Shown in pieces: positions 26,523 to 33,825 of a stretch of DNA of 64,000 bases. Where the stretch lies: positions 1 to 64,000 of the forward strand of contig NZ_JAEMED010000001.1 of NCBI RefSeq assembly GCF_016458205.1, read 5' to 3'. Position 1 is the first letter of the stretch. Each line of letters starts with the position of its first letter. The notes beneath the pieces are model-generated. The model saw nothing but the letters and a program-made list of their open reading frames with translations, did not search any database and was not told where the DNA came from. Position numbers and translations under genes: made by a program. Origin of the DNA: Streptococcus sp. 121 (lineage in GTDB: Bacteria; Bacillota; Bacilli; Lactobacillales; Streptococcaceae).

Positions 26523-26564
26523 CGGAATCGCTTACATTATAGCACTTTTTTAATTTTTTTTCAA
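26523..26564 (-). promoter_or_regulatory. pgm promoter with cre-like site
   Basis: On the minus strand TTGAAA (26559-26564), a 17 bp spacer and TATAAT (26536-26541). ATGTAAGCGATTCCG (26523-26537) overlaps the -10 and start region and fits the cre consensus with one mismatch at the last base. Confidence 0.7.
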
Positions 26565-27113
26565 AATAGGAAAAGCAGCTGCTGTGATAAATCCTGCTAG
26601 TGCCATTTCCGCTAAAGAGTTGGTTGTGAGAATGGCGGCTAAGAAAGTTTGCAAGTTCCCTTGGTAAATTGACGGAAATAGCAAGAAAATTCCTGAAAGT
26701 ACAAAGAAGGTATTGGTTAAGGAACCAAGAACACCCGCTAGCCCCAATCCCAAACGGTTGGGAATCCAGCGATAGATAAAGGAAGGGAAGAGACCAATCA
26801 GGATGCGAGGGACAAAAGCAATCATCAAAGATGCCCAGCTTCCATTCTCAACAAAAGGGGTAAAGAGATAACTTGTGGGTTGAATAAAGAGGGTATTGTT
26901 GATCATGGAGATAAGGCCCATAAAAAATCCAAGAATCATTCCGGTTTTAGGACCATAGCGAATGGAACCGATAATGACAGGGATATGAATCAAGGTCGGG
27001 CGGATGACAAAGGGTAGGATACTGAAGATAAGCCCGCTGAGCCATTGAATCACCAGCATGGCAGCTAGGAAAATGGCGAGAACGGCAGTTGTATTTGATC
27101 TACGCAAGGTCAA
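26550..27113 (-). CDS. ECF transporter S component, probably for pantothenate or a related vitamin
   Basis: A 187-residue hydrophobic protein with about five to six membrane segments, of the ECF substrate-binding (S) type. It overlaps the end of coaC by 14 bases and so is co-transcribed with coenzyme A biosynthesis; by that context it probably imports pantothenate or a CoA precursor. The shared energising module (EcfA1/A2/T) is not in this window. Assignment of the substrate is inference. Confidence 0.75.
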   Translation of the reverse strand: MTLRRSNTTAVLAIFLAAMLVIQWLSGLIFSILPFVIRPTLIHIPVIIGSIRYGPKTGMILGFFMGLISMINNTLFIQPTSYLFTPFVENGSWASLMIAFVPRILIGLFPSFIYRWIPNRLGLGLAGVLGSLTNTFFVLSGIFLLFPSIYQGNLQTFLAAILTTNSLAEMALAGFITAAAFPILKKN

Positions 27114-27645
27114 GAATCTCCTTTACACTTTCTAAAATAGCTGGAATTTCGGCCAGAGCACCGACACCGCGATCTCCACAGGCTAGAATAGATTCCCGAG
27201 GTGAGACAAGTTGATAACCGTAGTCACGTAAGGTCTCGAGGTTCTTTTGGGTTGCCGGATGCAGATACATATTGGTGTTCATAGCCGGAGCCAGCAATTT
27301 TGGAGTCGAAGTCGGCAAAGCTAGGGCAGTAGCCGTTACAATGTTATCTGCAAGACCATTGGCTAATTTAGCCAGAGTATTGGCTGAAGCAGGTGCAACA
27401 AGGAATAGGTCCGTTTCCTTAGCTAACTGAATATGATTGACCTTGGCTGGATCTGGTTCCTCCATGGTGTCCAAATGGACACGATTTTTGGAAAGAACTT
27501 GCAGGGTTAGGGGAGTGATAAAGGCTTGTGCAGATTCAGTCATCAGCACATGAACCTGGTGACCATATTTGCCTAATTGACTAACTAAATCAGCGGCTTT
27601 ATAGGCGGAGATGCTGCCGGTCACGGCTAGAGTTATGGTGGCCAT
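27100..27645 (-). CDS. coaC: Phosphopantothenoylcysteine decarboxylase
   Basis: A 181-residue FMN-dependent flavoprotein of the CoaC type, decarboxylating 4'-phosphopantothenoylcysteine in coenzyme A synthesis. Visible are GSISAYKAADL at the N-terminus, APASANTLAKLANGLADN, the substrate-binding PAMNTNMYLHPATQ and GDRGVGALAE near the C-terminus. In many bacteria CoaB and CoaC are fused; here they are separate genes, with a RUP-like element and another repeat between them. Confidence 0.93.
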   Translation of the reverse strand: MATITLAVTGSISAYKAADLVSQLGKYGHQVHVLMTESAQAFITPLTLQVLSKNRVHLDTMEEPDPAKVNHIQLAKETDLFLVAPASANTLAKLANGLADNIVTATALALPTSTPKLLAPAMNTNMYLHPATQKNLETLRDYGYQLVSPRESILACGDRGVGALAEIPAILESVKEILDLA

Positions 27646-27664
27646 GGTTAGGAATCCTTTCTAA

Positions 27665-27770
27665 TATATTCTTTTAGTTTATCTTTTGTTACTGTGTTAA
27701 CTCGTCTTGCCGTACTTCAGTACTGTCTACGACTTGTTTCCTTGTACTAAAAGTAAACTAAAAGACTATA
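27665..27770 (-). repeat. RUP-like element, short form, copy 4
   Basis: A 106 bp copy with more core changes (CTTCAGTACTGTCTACGACT), lying between coaB and coaC, which are normally adjacent. Confidence 0.85.
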
Positions 27771-27785
27771 ATTTTCATTGACTTT

Positions 27786-27964
27786 CAAAATCAAACATTG
27801 TCAAGCCTCTTCGATGAACTTTTTGAGTGCGTGCCTTGCACGCCTTATCGATAATATTCAACAGGTCTCCCAGACCAGTTAAACGAACTTCATTGGCTTT
27901 CTCGTCATTTTTTTTAAAATTCGTCAAGTGTTCTGATTTTGAATGTTGTTAAGTATGAAATCAA
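27786..27964. repeat. ~179 bp intergenic repeat, copy 1, running into the end of coaB
   Basis: This segment recurs at 51871-52048 (shared blocks TTGTCAAGCCTCTT, TGATAATATTCAACAGGTCT, CTCGTCATTTTTTT, GTTAAGTATGAAATCAA). Its ends are imperfect inverted repeats (CAAAATCAAACATTG against the complement of the TGTTCTGATTTTG end). It covers the last ~13 codons and stop of coaB. No coding potential. Confidence 0.75.
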
Positions 27965-28625
27965 GTAGTTTCTGAGCGATTTCTTGCTTGGTTTTGGCTT
28001 GCTCAATGGAATCAGGCCCCACTAAAAAGGCTGGGTGCTGGTCTTGGTCAATCTGGGAAAGATCGTTGGCGACAATCAAGTCGGCTCGGTTTTTCTCCAA
28101 GGAGGCCCGTGCCACAGAAATCAGTTCCTCTGGATTGACAGAAACCAGTAGTTTGAAACCGATCAAGCGTAGGTCGGGATTCCAGTCCTTTACTGTTTGA
28201 ATGAGTTTAGGCGTTTTCTCCAAGAAAATCACTTGATGGTTAGCTTCGGATGAATGTTTTCCCTCTTTTTGGTCTGACTCCAAAAAACGTTGAAGATTAG
28301 CTGCTTCTTGAATTTTTTCCAAAGGGACCATCTGCAGAGGACGATAGTCTGAAACAGCCATGCTATGAATAAGAACCTGATGCCGTGGAACCTGGTCTTG
28401 AAGGGCTCCTTCTAGGTCCTTGGTTGTTTGAATAAGAATTTGCTGGAGCTTTGGATGTGCTGAAGGCTTGACAGCGTTTTGCGTTGTTAGTAACGTTACT
28501 GAAAAACCAGCTTCCAAAAAAGCTTGGGCAATCTGAGCCCCTAGGCGACCAGTCGATTGATTGGTAATGGCCCGAACCTGATCGATAGGCTCGCTCGTTC
28601 CGCCGGATGTGATTAAAATTTTCAT
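27924..28625 (-). CDS. coaB: Phosphopantothenate--cysteine ligase
   Basis: About 233 residues from ATG 28625. CoaB joins phosphopantothenate to cysteine. The N-terminal ITSGGTSEPIDQVRAITNQSTG and the AVSDYRP and GFKL motifs are family signatures. A longer frame starting at 28640 is unlikely, as the ATG at 28625 begins MKILITSGGT as in homologues. The C-terminal tail (ILNNIQNQNT) lies inside an intergenic repeat, so the natural end of the protein was probably altered. Divergent from fhs. Confidence 0.92.
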   Translation of the reverse strand: MKILITSGGTSEPIDQVRAITNQSTGRLGAQIAQAFLEAGFSVTLLTTQNAVKPSAHPKLQQILIQTTKDLEGALQDQVPRHQVLIHSMAVSDYRPLQMVPLEKIQEAANLQRFLESDQKEGKHSSEANHQVIFLEKTPKLIQTVKDWNPDLRLIGFKLLVSVNPEELISVARASLEKNRADLIVANDLSQIDQDQHPAFLVGPDSIEQAKTKQEIAQKLLDFILNNIQNQNT

Positions 28626-28628
28626 ATG

Positions 28629-28658
28629 CTCATTATACACCTTTTACTGTATAATGAG
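28629..28658. promoter_or_regulatory. Symmetrical divergent promoter of coaB and fhs
   Basis: CTCATTATAC (28629-28638) and GTATAATGAG (28649-28658) form a perfect 10 bp inverted repeat with a 10 bp gap. Each arm contains a TATAAT -10 box, one for coaB leftward and one for fhs rightward. -35 boxes are poor on both sides. Confidence 0.65.
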
Positions 28659-28679
28659 GAGTGAAGAGGAGGATTGCTC

Positions 28680-30347
28680 ATGAAAACGGATATTCAAATT
28701 GCACAAGAAAGTTTCTTGAAACCGATCACAGAGATTGCAGCTAGCCTAGGTTTAGAGACTCAATCAATTGAACAATATGGTCCCTATAAGGGAAAAATTT
28801 CCTATGAAACACTTTCCCGTTTGAAAAAAGAAAAGGCTGGTAAATTGATACTGGTGACAGCCATCAATCCGACTCCAGCTGGAGAAGGGAAATCAACTGT
28901 AACCATTGGACTGGCAGATAGCCTGACAGCTGCTGGTCATAAAACCATGATTGCACTCCGAGAGCCGTCCCTCGGTCCAGTCATGGGCTTGAAAGGAGGA
29001 GCAGCGGGTGGGGGATACGCTCAAGTATTACCCATGGAGGATATTAACCTCCATTTCACGGGGGATATGCATGCCTTGACTTCTGCCCATAATACCTTAT
29101 CAGCTCTGATTGATAACCACCTTCATCAGGGGAATGACTTAGACTTGGATCCAAGTCGCATTGTTTGGAAGCGTGTCCTAGATATCAATGATCGGAGCTT
29201 GCGTCAGATTGTGATTGGACTGGGAGGTCCTATCAATGGCCAGCCAAGAGAAGATGGCTTTGACATTACCGTTGCCAGTGAGATGATGGCCATTCTTTGT
29301 TTGGCGCGTGATCTTCAAGATTTGGAACAGCGATTAGCCAATATTTTAATTGGTTATAAACGAGACGGGAGTCCTGTCTTTGTGAAGGATTTGGGGGTTG
29401 AAGGGGCTTTAACCCTTTTGCTAAAGGACGCTTTAAAGCCAAATTTGGTCCAAACCATTTATGGCACTCCAGCTCTGGTTCATGGAGGTCCTTTCGCCAA
29501 TATTGCCCACGGATGTAATTCGGTGGTGGCTACGGAAACTGCCCTGTCTTTGGCGGATATTACTGTAACAGAAGCTGGATTTGGAGCTGATTTAGGGGCT
29601 GAAAAATTCTTAGACATCAAGGTTCCCCATCTACGGAAGGCTCCAGATGCGATTGTGGTTGTTGCTACCATTCGGGCCCTTAAGATGCATGGTGGTCTAT
29701 CTAAACAGAAATTGACCCAGGAAGATTTGCCAGCCCTGAAAGCAGGATTTGCCAATCTCCAGCATCACGTTCAGACGCTGGCCTCAACTAGGAAACCTGT
29801 TGTTGTTGCTCTCAATCGCTTCTCTGGAGATACCAATGCAGAGTTGGATCTAATGAGGCGCCTTTGCCTAGAAGCCTCCATCCCTCTTGCCCTCACAGAA
29901 GTTTGGGAAAAAGGGCCTCAAGGAGGCCAAGAGTTGGTTGAAGTCCTTTTACCTTACTTGTCAGAAGAAAGGAGCTTTACCCCTTATTACGACCGTCAGG
30001 GAAGTTTTATGGAAAAAATTGAATCGTTAGTTCAAAAGGCTTATGGAGCACAAGGTGTGGACCTAGCTCCTAAAGCGGTCAAGCAACTGAAGGAATTCCA
30101 GCTTCAGGGCTGGGATCACTTCCCTATTTGCATGGCTAAAACACCTTATTCCCTATCAGATGATCCAAGCCTAGGAGGACGACCTCAAGACTTCCGAATT
30201 ACCATCCGTGAATTTCAGGTCCGTCACGGTGCAGGATTTATCGTGGCCTTGGCTGGAAGTGTCTTAACGATGCCAGGCCTACCTAAGCAGCCAGCAGCAT
30301 TGAAAATGGGCTTGGATGAGGACGGTAACGTTTTCGGTCTTTTCTAG
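28680..30347 (+). CDS. fhs: Formate--tetrahydrofolate ligase
   Basis: A 555-residue enzyme making 10-formyltetrahydrofolate from formate, ATP and THF. The P-loop TPAGEGKS is at 65-72, and [22 protein letters not shown] follows. The C-terminal block [16 protein letters not shown] is conserved. ATG 28680 with GAGGAGG is the start; an earlier TTG at 28674 is in frame but lies closer than normal to the ribosome binding site. Confidence 0.95.
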   Translation: MKTDIQIAQESFLKPITEIAASLGLETQSIEQYGPYKGKISYETLSRLKKEKAGKLILVTAINPTPAGEGKSTVTIGLADSLTAAGHKTMIALREPSLGPVMGLKGGAAGGGYAQVLPMEDINLHFTGDMHALTSAHNTLSALIDNHLHQGNDLDLDPSRIVWKRVLDINDRSLRQIVIGLGGPINGQPREDGFDITVASEMMAILCLARDLQDLEQRLANILIGYKRDGSPVFVKDLGVEGALTLLLKDALKPNLVQTIYGTPALVHGGPFANIAHGCNSVVATETALSLADITVTEAGFGADLGAEKFLDIKVPHLRKAPDAIVVVATIRALKMHGGLSKQKLTQEDLPALKAGFANLQHHVQTLASTRKPVVVALNRFSGDTNAELDLMRRLCLEASIPLALTEVWEKGPQGGQELVEVLLPYLSEERSFTPYYDRQGSFMEKIESLVQKAYGAQGVDLAPKAVKQLKEFQLQGWDHFPICMAKTPYSLSDDPSLGGRPQDFRITIREFQVRHGAGFIVALAGSVLTMPGLPKQPAALKMGLDEDGNVFGLF

Positions 30348-30351
30348 AAAG

Positions 30352-30380
30352 TTGACAAAACGGTTTCAATTTGCTAGAAT
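30352..30380 (+). promoter_or_regulatory. Promoter of the ATP-cone gene and possibly eutP
   Basis: TTGACA at 30352-30357, a 17 bp spacer and TAGAAT at 30375-30380, five bases after the fhs stop. Transcription should begin near 30387 and run through a ~145 nt leader. Confidence 0.8.
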
Positions 30381-30386
30381 GAAACC

Positions 30387-30535
30387 ATGCGATGAGTCGA
30401 TTTGTAACGGTAACGTTGCACATTGAAGCAGAGGAGGTCATATCGCAGGAGCGGACCTTGATGAGTTGTGTGAACCGGCTCATCACACGGAAGTGCCTTT
30501 CGGATCCCTCCTCTTTTTGAGTGAGGGATTTTTTG
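30387..30535 (+). promoter_or_regulatory. Unassigned structured leader with attenuator upstream of the ATP-cone gene
   Basis: The leader ends in an intrinsic terminator (ATCCCTC 30504-30510 / GAGGGAT 30523-30529, then T6). AGAGGAGG at 30430-30437 is perfectly complementary to CCTCCTCT at 30507-30514, which covers the 5' arm of the terminator, so an antiterminator can form instead. Between them, GTGA-ACCGGC-TCAT and CAC-ACGGAA-GTG (30470-30495) are two adjacent hexaloop hairpins with A first and G fourth. It resembles no riboswitch class I know; the hairpins resemble ANTAR targets but lack a linker and do not overlap the terminator. Confidence 0.55.
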
Positions 30536-30555
30536 TAAGGAAATGGAGGAATCAT

Positions 30556-30894
30556 ATGCAAGTCATTAAACGTGATGGACAAGTAACCGAATTTAACCCA
30601 GAGAAAATCTACCAGGCTATCTTAAAAGCAGCCCAATCTGTTTTTGTCTTGGACGACTCTTTGCGGCAAAATTTAGCACAGGTAACCAAGAAAGTGGTTA
30701 TGGATTTGGAAGAAGCCAAGGTTGAAAAAGCAACGATTAGTATGATTCAGTCCATGGTTGAAAATCGTCTTTTAGATGCAGGTTACATTAACATTGCTGA
30801 GCATTATATTTCCTACCGATTGCAGCGGGATTTAGAGCGAAATGGCTATGAAGACCGCATCAGTGTGCACCTTAAATTTGAACAATTAAAATAA
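30556..30894 (+). CDS. Stand-alone ATP-cone domain protein
   Basis: A 112-residue protein that is essentially one ATP-cone domain: VIKRDGQVTEFNPEKIYQAI at the start, then QSMVENRLLDAGYINIAEHY and ISYRLQRDLER. ATP-cones sense ATP/dATP, normally at the N-terminus of ribonucleotide reductases or in the repressor NrdR; here there is no attached catalytic or zinc-finger domain. It has its own promoter and an attenuator-type leader, and stands directly before the eut locus. Its partner is unknown; a role in nucleotide sensing linked to cobalamin or ethanolamine metabolism is a guess from position only. ATG 30556 follows GGAGG. Confidence 0.85.
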   Translation: MQVIKRDGQVTEFNPEKIYQAILKAAQSVFVLDDSLRQNLAQVTKKVVMDLEEAKVEKATISMIQSMVENRLLDAGYINIAEHYISYRLQRDLERNGYEDRISVHLKFEQLK

Positions 30895-30937
30895 AAGGAC
30901 TTGATTTCTAGCAGTTATTAGCGTAAAATGAAATTGC

Positions 30938-31023
30938 TTACATAGAATAAACCAAGGCAAAGGGGCCTGATTCCAATCGCGATGAAGCGATACAATTTGG
31001 AACGGGTTCCCTTTGCCTTTTTT
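30938..31023 (+). promoter_or_regulatory. ANTAR-type tandem-hairpin attenuator upstream of eutP
   Basis: Hairpin 2 is AGGC-AAAGGG-GCCT (30955-30968), a perfect 4 bp stem with a hexaloop having A first and G fourth. It lies in the 5' arm of the terminator AAGGCAAAGGG (30954-30964) / CCCTTTGCCTT (31009-31019) with T6, so the two structures exclude each other. Upstream, ATAGAA (30942-30947) is the candidate loop of hairpin 1, with a weak TTA/TAA stem. An extra hairpin ATCGC-GATGAA-GCGAT sits in the terminator loop. This is the arrangement bound by EutV in other Firmicutes. Confidence 0.75.
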
Positions 31024-31034
31024 AGGAGTAAACG

Positions 31035-31469
31035 ATGAAAAAAATAATGTTTATCGGGCCAGTTGGTGTGGGGAAAACGAGTTTAACCCAACGCCTGCAT
31101 GGCTTAGACTTGGATTACCAAAAAACTCAGGTGGTTCAATATCATGAAGATATTATTGATACACCGGGCGAATTTCTTCAACACCGACAGTATTATAATG
31201 CTTTAAATGTAACAGCAATGCAGGCGGATGTGATTGGCTTGATGCTGGATGCTAGCAAGGAAGAACAGTTTTTCCCACAAGGTTTTTCCAATTTATTTAC
31301 CAAGGAGATGATCGGCCTGATTACCAAAATGGATCTGAGTGAAGAGGGGCAAGCTATGGACTGGGCCCATCGTCAGCTCCACGAGGCGGGGTGCCAAAGA
31401 GTTTTTGAACTTTCAGCAGTAGACGATCGCGGTTTAACGGACCTTTTAGAATTTTTACAGGAGGAATAG
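31035..31469 (+). CDS. eutP: EutP/PduV family GTPase-like protein
   Basis: A 144-residue P-loop protein: GPVGVGKT at residues 8-15, DTPGEF near 43 and a TKMD motif near 100, the plan of a small GTPase. EutP/PduV proteins are associated with microcompartments; EutP has been reported in Salmonella as an acetate kinase-like enzyme, whereas PduV acts on compartment movement, so the role here is open. It sits behind an EutV-type attenuator and two bases before the adenosyltransferase gene. Confidence 0.88.
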   Translation: MKKIMFIGPVGVGKTSLTQRLHGLDLDYQKTQVVQYHEDIIDTPGEFLQHRQYYNALNVTAMQADVIGLMLDASKEEQFFPQGFSNLFTKEMIGLITKMDLSEEGQAMDWAHRQLHEAGCQRVFELSAVDDRGLTDLLEFLQEE

Positions 31470-31470
31470 G

Positions 31471-32067
31471 ATGCAATTATATACAAAAACAGGTGATAAG
31501 GGCCTTACAAAATTAGTAGGTGGGCAAAGTGTTGCCAAAGATTCGGAACGGGTGCAGGCGTATGGGACGATTGATGAATTGAATTCTTGGATTGGTTACT
31601 TGATGTGTGATCTGAGTCAGGAGGATGTGCTCCGTGAAGAATTATTGGAGCTGCAGCATTATTTGTTTGATTGTGGATCTGATTTATCGACCCCACAGGG
31701 TGTTTATCCATATAAAGTGGACCAAAGTCTTGTGGATTGGATTGAGTCAAAAATTGACCTTTATGCCCCCATCCCCCCTGATTTAGAAACCTTTATTCTA
31801 CCGGGTGGCCATCCACTGGCTGCTTCCTTACATGTCGCTCGGACGATTGCCCGTCGAGCAGAACGTCATATTGTAGCAGCTATGTGGTCTACGGATATTA
31901 ACCAAGAGGTGTTGATTTTTGTAAACCGCTTATCCGATTACTTTTTTGCCCTTGCTCGTTTTGTCAATTACCAAATGGGAGTAAAAGACATTCCTTATGA
32001 ACGCGGAAGTAAGGTTTTTCATGCCATTACAAAGGAAGATGTGGAACGTTGGTCCAAAAAAGCATAG
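31471..32067 (+). CDS. pduO: PduO-type ATP:cob(I)alamin adenosyltransferase
   Basis: A 198-residue enzyme transferring the adenosyl group of ATP to cob(I)alamin, giving the adenosylcobalamin needed by EutBC. The N-terminal YTKTGDKGLTKLVGG forms the ATP-binding loop, RVQAYGTIDELNSWIGYL follows, and LPGG...ARTIARRAER near 130 is the other signature. It is co-transcribed with eutP and followed by a bidirectional terminator. A second, EutT-like gene occurs further down. Confidence 0.92.
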   Translation: MQLYTKTGDKGLTKLVGGQSVAKDSERVQAYGTIDELNSWIGYLMCDLSQEDVLREELLELQHYLFDCGSDLSTPQGVYPYKVDQSLVDWIESKIDLYAPIPPDLETFILPGGHPLAASLHVARTIARRAERHIVAAMWSTDINQEVLIFVNRLSDYFFALARFVNYQMGVKDIPYERGSKVFHAITKEDVERWSKKA

Positions 32068-32070
32068 GAA

Positions 32071-32096
32071 AAGAGGTCGCTTGGCGACCTCTTGTT
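32071..32096. terminator. Bidirectional terminator between pduO and the antisense RNA
   Basis: AAGAGGTCGC / GCGACCTCTT with a TTG loop; the flanks are T-rich on the plus strand (TTGTTTTG) and TTTTCC on the minus strand. It can end both the eutP-pduO transcript and the leftward cobalamin-aptamer RNA. Confidence 0.8.
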
Positions 32097-32397
32097 TTGT
32101 TTTCTGAAAGCTTGGCTACGCCATTGTAGTCATTCACTAAGCATCCTCGATTAGTATGAGCTTCCAAAAGCCTTGAACTGCTATAAGCAGTTGGACAAAG
32201 TCCAAGAAATGAATGGTACTAATCGTAGAATGAAAATGAATCTTATTCATGAGGCCGAAGCTTTACATCGAAACCCGACTTCTACTAAAACTTAGATTCA
32301 AAGATCTGACTTAAAGCTAGGCTTATCACAGTGGCGGGACCGTGTTGGATTTACACCAAACTTCCATGAGTCTAAGAGTACATTATCAATTTCTTCT
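32072..32397 (-). ncRNA. Candidate EutX-like sRNA with a cobalamin riboswitch aptamer
   Basis: On the minus strand, TTGCTT (32427-32432), 17 bp and TACACT (32404-32409) form a moderate promoter. Then comes a cobalamin aptamer: GGTGTAAATCC and GTCCCGCCACTGTGAT (32325-32340) are the conserved core, and CTTAGA (32371-32376) pairs with TCTAAG (32291-32296) as closing stem. Downstream are two plain hairpins, then CTAC-AATGGC-GTAG (32116-32129), a hexaloop with A first and G fourth preceded by a possible AGTGAA loop, and the terminator at 32071. No protein gene follows leftward, so the RNA itself is probably the product: an ANTAR decoy whose form depends on adenosylcobalamin. Confidence 0.75.
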
Positions 32398-32490
32398 GAC
32401 TTAAGTGTACCTTTTTTATGAGAAAAAAGCAAGGGGAAAGGAAAGCGATTCCAAAAAAAGTTCATATTTGAAAACAGTCATTTCATATTC

Positions 32491-32519
32491 TTGTTTTGTA
32501 AGCGTTTTTGTGCTAAACT
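32491..32519 (+). promoter_or_regulatory. Promoter of eutG with a partial cre site
   Basis: TTGTTT at 32491-32496, a 17 bp spacer and TAAACT at 32514-32519. TTGTAAGCGTTTTTG within the spacer fits the cre consensus except for its last two defined bases, so CcpA control is possible. Confidence 0.55.
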
Positions 32520-32534
32520 ATTTGTGAAGTACAA

Positions 32535-32619
32535 TGGTGTACATAGAAACCAATCAAGCAATGAAGCTGCAGAAGAGGCGACAACGGTGATGTTTAGTCT
32601 TTTCGTGCGGCTTATTTTT
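32535..32619 (+). promoter_or_regulatory. ANTAR-type tandem-hairpin attenuator upstream of eutG
   Basis: Hairpin 2 is AGC-AATGAA-GCT (32557-32568) with A first and G fourth in the loop; its 3' arm is part of the terminator 5' arm AAGCTGCA (32564-32571), which pairs with TGCGGCTT (32606-32613) before ATTTTTG. The candidate hairpin-1 loop ATAGAA (32543-32548) precedes it at the same distance as in the eutP leader, enclosed by TGGT/ACCA but with extra unpaired bases. Confidence 0.72.
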
Positions 32620-32636
32620 GTACAAAAGGAGAAACT

Positions 32637-33779
32637 ATGTATAGGATTCATTACAAAACAGAACTGGTAATTGGAACCAATGCGTTAGAGGAATTAAGAA
32701 GCTTTCAAAATCAGGGGATTTTGATGGTCGCGGATCCTTTTTTAGAAAAGACGGGGCAGTTGGAGTATGTGAAAAACCACCTGGATTCTTCGAATCGAGT
32801 AACTATTTTTACGGAAGTTTGTCCCGACCCCCCTATTGAAGTGATTGTAGCTGGGATTCAGTCTAGCCAGGAGCAAACGATCGACATTATTTTAGCGATC
32901 GGTGGTGGTTCTGCCTTGGATGCTGCGAAAGCCATTTATTACTTTGGTAAGAAAGAGGGAGGGTTCCAAGAAGTTACCTTGATTGCTATTCCAACAACTA
33001 GTGGAACAGGATCTGAAGTGACAGATTTTTCGGTGATTACAGATGCTGACTTGGGACGGAAGTATCCAATTGTGGACCGTGAATTACTTCCTGACCTTGC
33101 CATTCTGGATGCCAATTTGGTACGCAGTTTGCCGCGGCAGATTACTGCAGATACTGGTATAGATGTTCTAACCCATGTTTTGGAGGCTTATGTTTCGACA
33201 CAGGCCACTGATTTTTCTGATGCTCTGGTTGAAAAAACAGTTCAATTAGTGTTTGAGTACCTCCCCAAAGCCTACCGGAATGGGCAAGATATGGAAGCTC
33301 GTGAAAAGATGCACATTGCTTCAACCATGGCGGGCATGGCTTTTAATACTACTTCGTTAGGGATTGTCCATAGTTTGTCACATGCATCTGGTGCTGTCTT
33401 CCATATTCCACATGGTCGCATGAATAGCATCCTTTTACCGAAGGTTATCGCCTATAATGCAGGTTTAGAAGGTGCAAGGATTGGGAATCAACAACTAGAG
33501 GTGGCAAAGCGTTACCAGCAACTTGCTCGCATTCTGGGTTGTTCAGCCCCAAATCCAGCTCAAGGTGTGAAGCAATTACTGGATAAGCTGAGACAGTTAC
33601 AACGGAAACTGGACTTGCCTGAAACTTTAGCAGCTTACGGGATTGATCAGCCGTCATTTGAAAGGGAAAAAGAATCCATTGCTGAGTCTGCTTTAAAAGA
33701 TCCCTGCACAGTGACAAATCCTCGTCAGCCTTCGGTATCGGATTTAGCTACTATTCTATCTACTAGTTATAGAGAATAA
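32637..33779 (+). CDS. eutG: Iron-containing alcohol dehydrogenase EutG
   Basis: A 380-residue group III iron-containing alcohol dehydrogenase that reduces acetaldehyde to ethanol and regenerates NAD+ inside the eut compartment. The NAD-binding AIGGGSALDAAK lies near residue 90, and the metal-binding histidines are in VHSLSHASGAVFHIPHGRMN. Length is normal. It is the first gene after the eutG attenuator. The next gene has its own promoter 2 bases beyond the stop. Confidence 0.92.
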   Translation: MYRIHYKTELVIGTNALEELRSFQNQGILMVADPFLEKTGQLEYVKNHLDSSNRVTIFTEVCPDPPIEVIVAGIQSSQEQTIDIILAIGGGSALDAAKAIYYFGKKEGGFQEVTLIAIPTTSGTGSEVTDFSVITDADLGRKYPIVDRELLPDLAILDANLVRSLPRQITADTGIDVLTHVLEAYVSTQATDFSDALVEKTVQLVFEYLPKAYRNGQDMEAREKMHIASTMAGMAFNTTSLGIVHSLSHASGAVFHIPHGRMNSILLPKVIAYNAGLEGARIGNQQLEVAKRYQQLARILGCSAPNPAQGVKQLLDKLRQLQRKLDLPETLAAYGIDQPSFEREKESIAESALKDPCTVTNPRQPSVSDLATILSTSYRE

Positions 33780-33780
33780 T

Positions 33781-33809
33781 TTGGCAAAATGATAAAATAT
33801 CAGTATAAT
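33781..33809 (+). promoter_or_regulatory. Promoter of eutS-eutV-eutW
   Basis: TTGGCA at 33781-33786, a 17 bp spacer and TATAAT at 33804-33809. No terminator-type attenuator follows, so this promoter could supply basal EutV and EutW. Confidence 0.75.
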
Positions 33810-33825
33810 AAAATAAGGAGAAGAG

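Noticed and set aside
30470-30495. Fourth ANTAR hairpin pair in the ATP-cone leader
   Set aside because: Loops fit A1/G4, but there is no linker and neither hairpin overlaps the terminator, so it is not counted as a EutV target.
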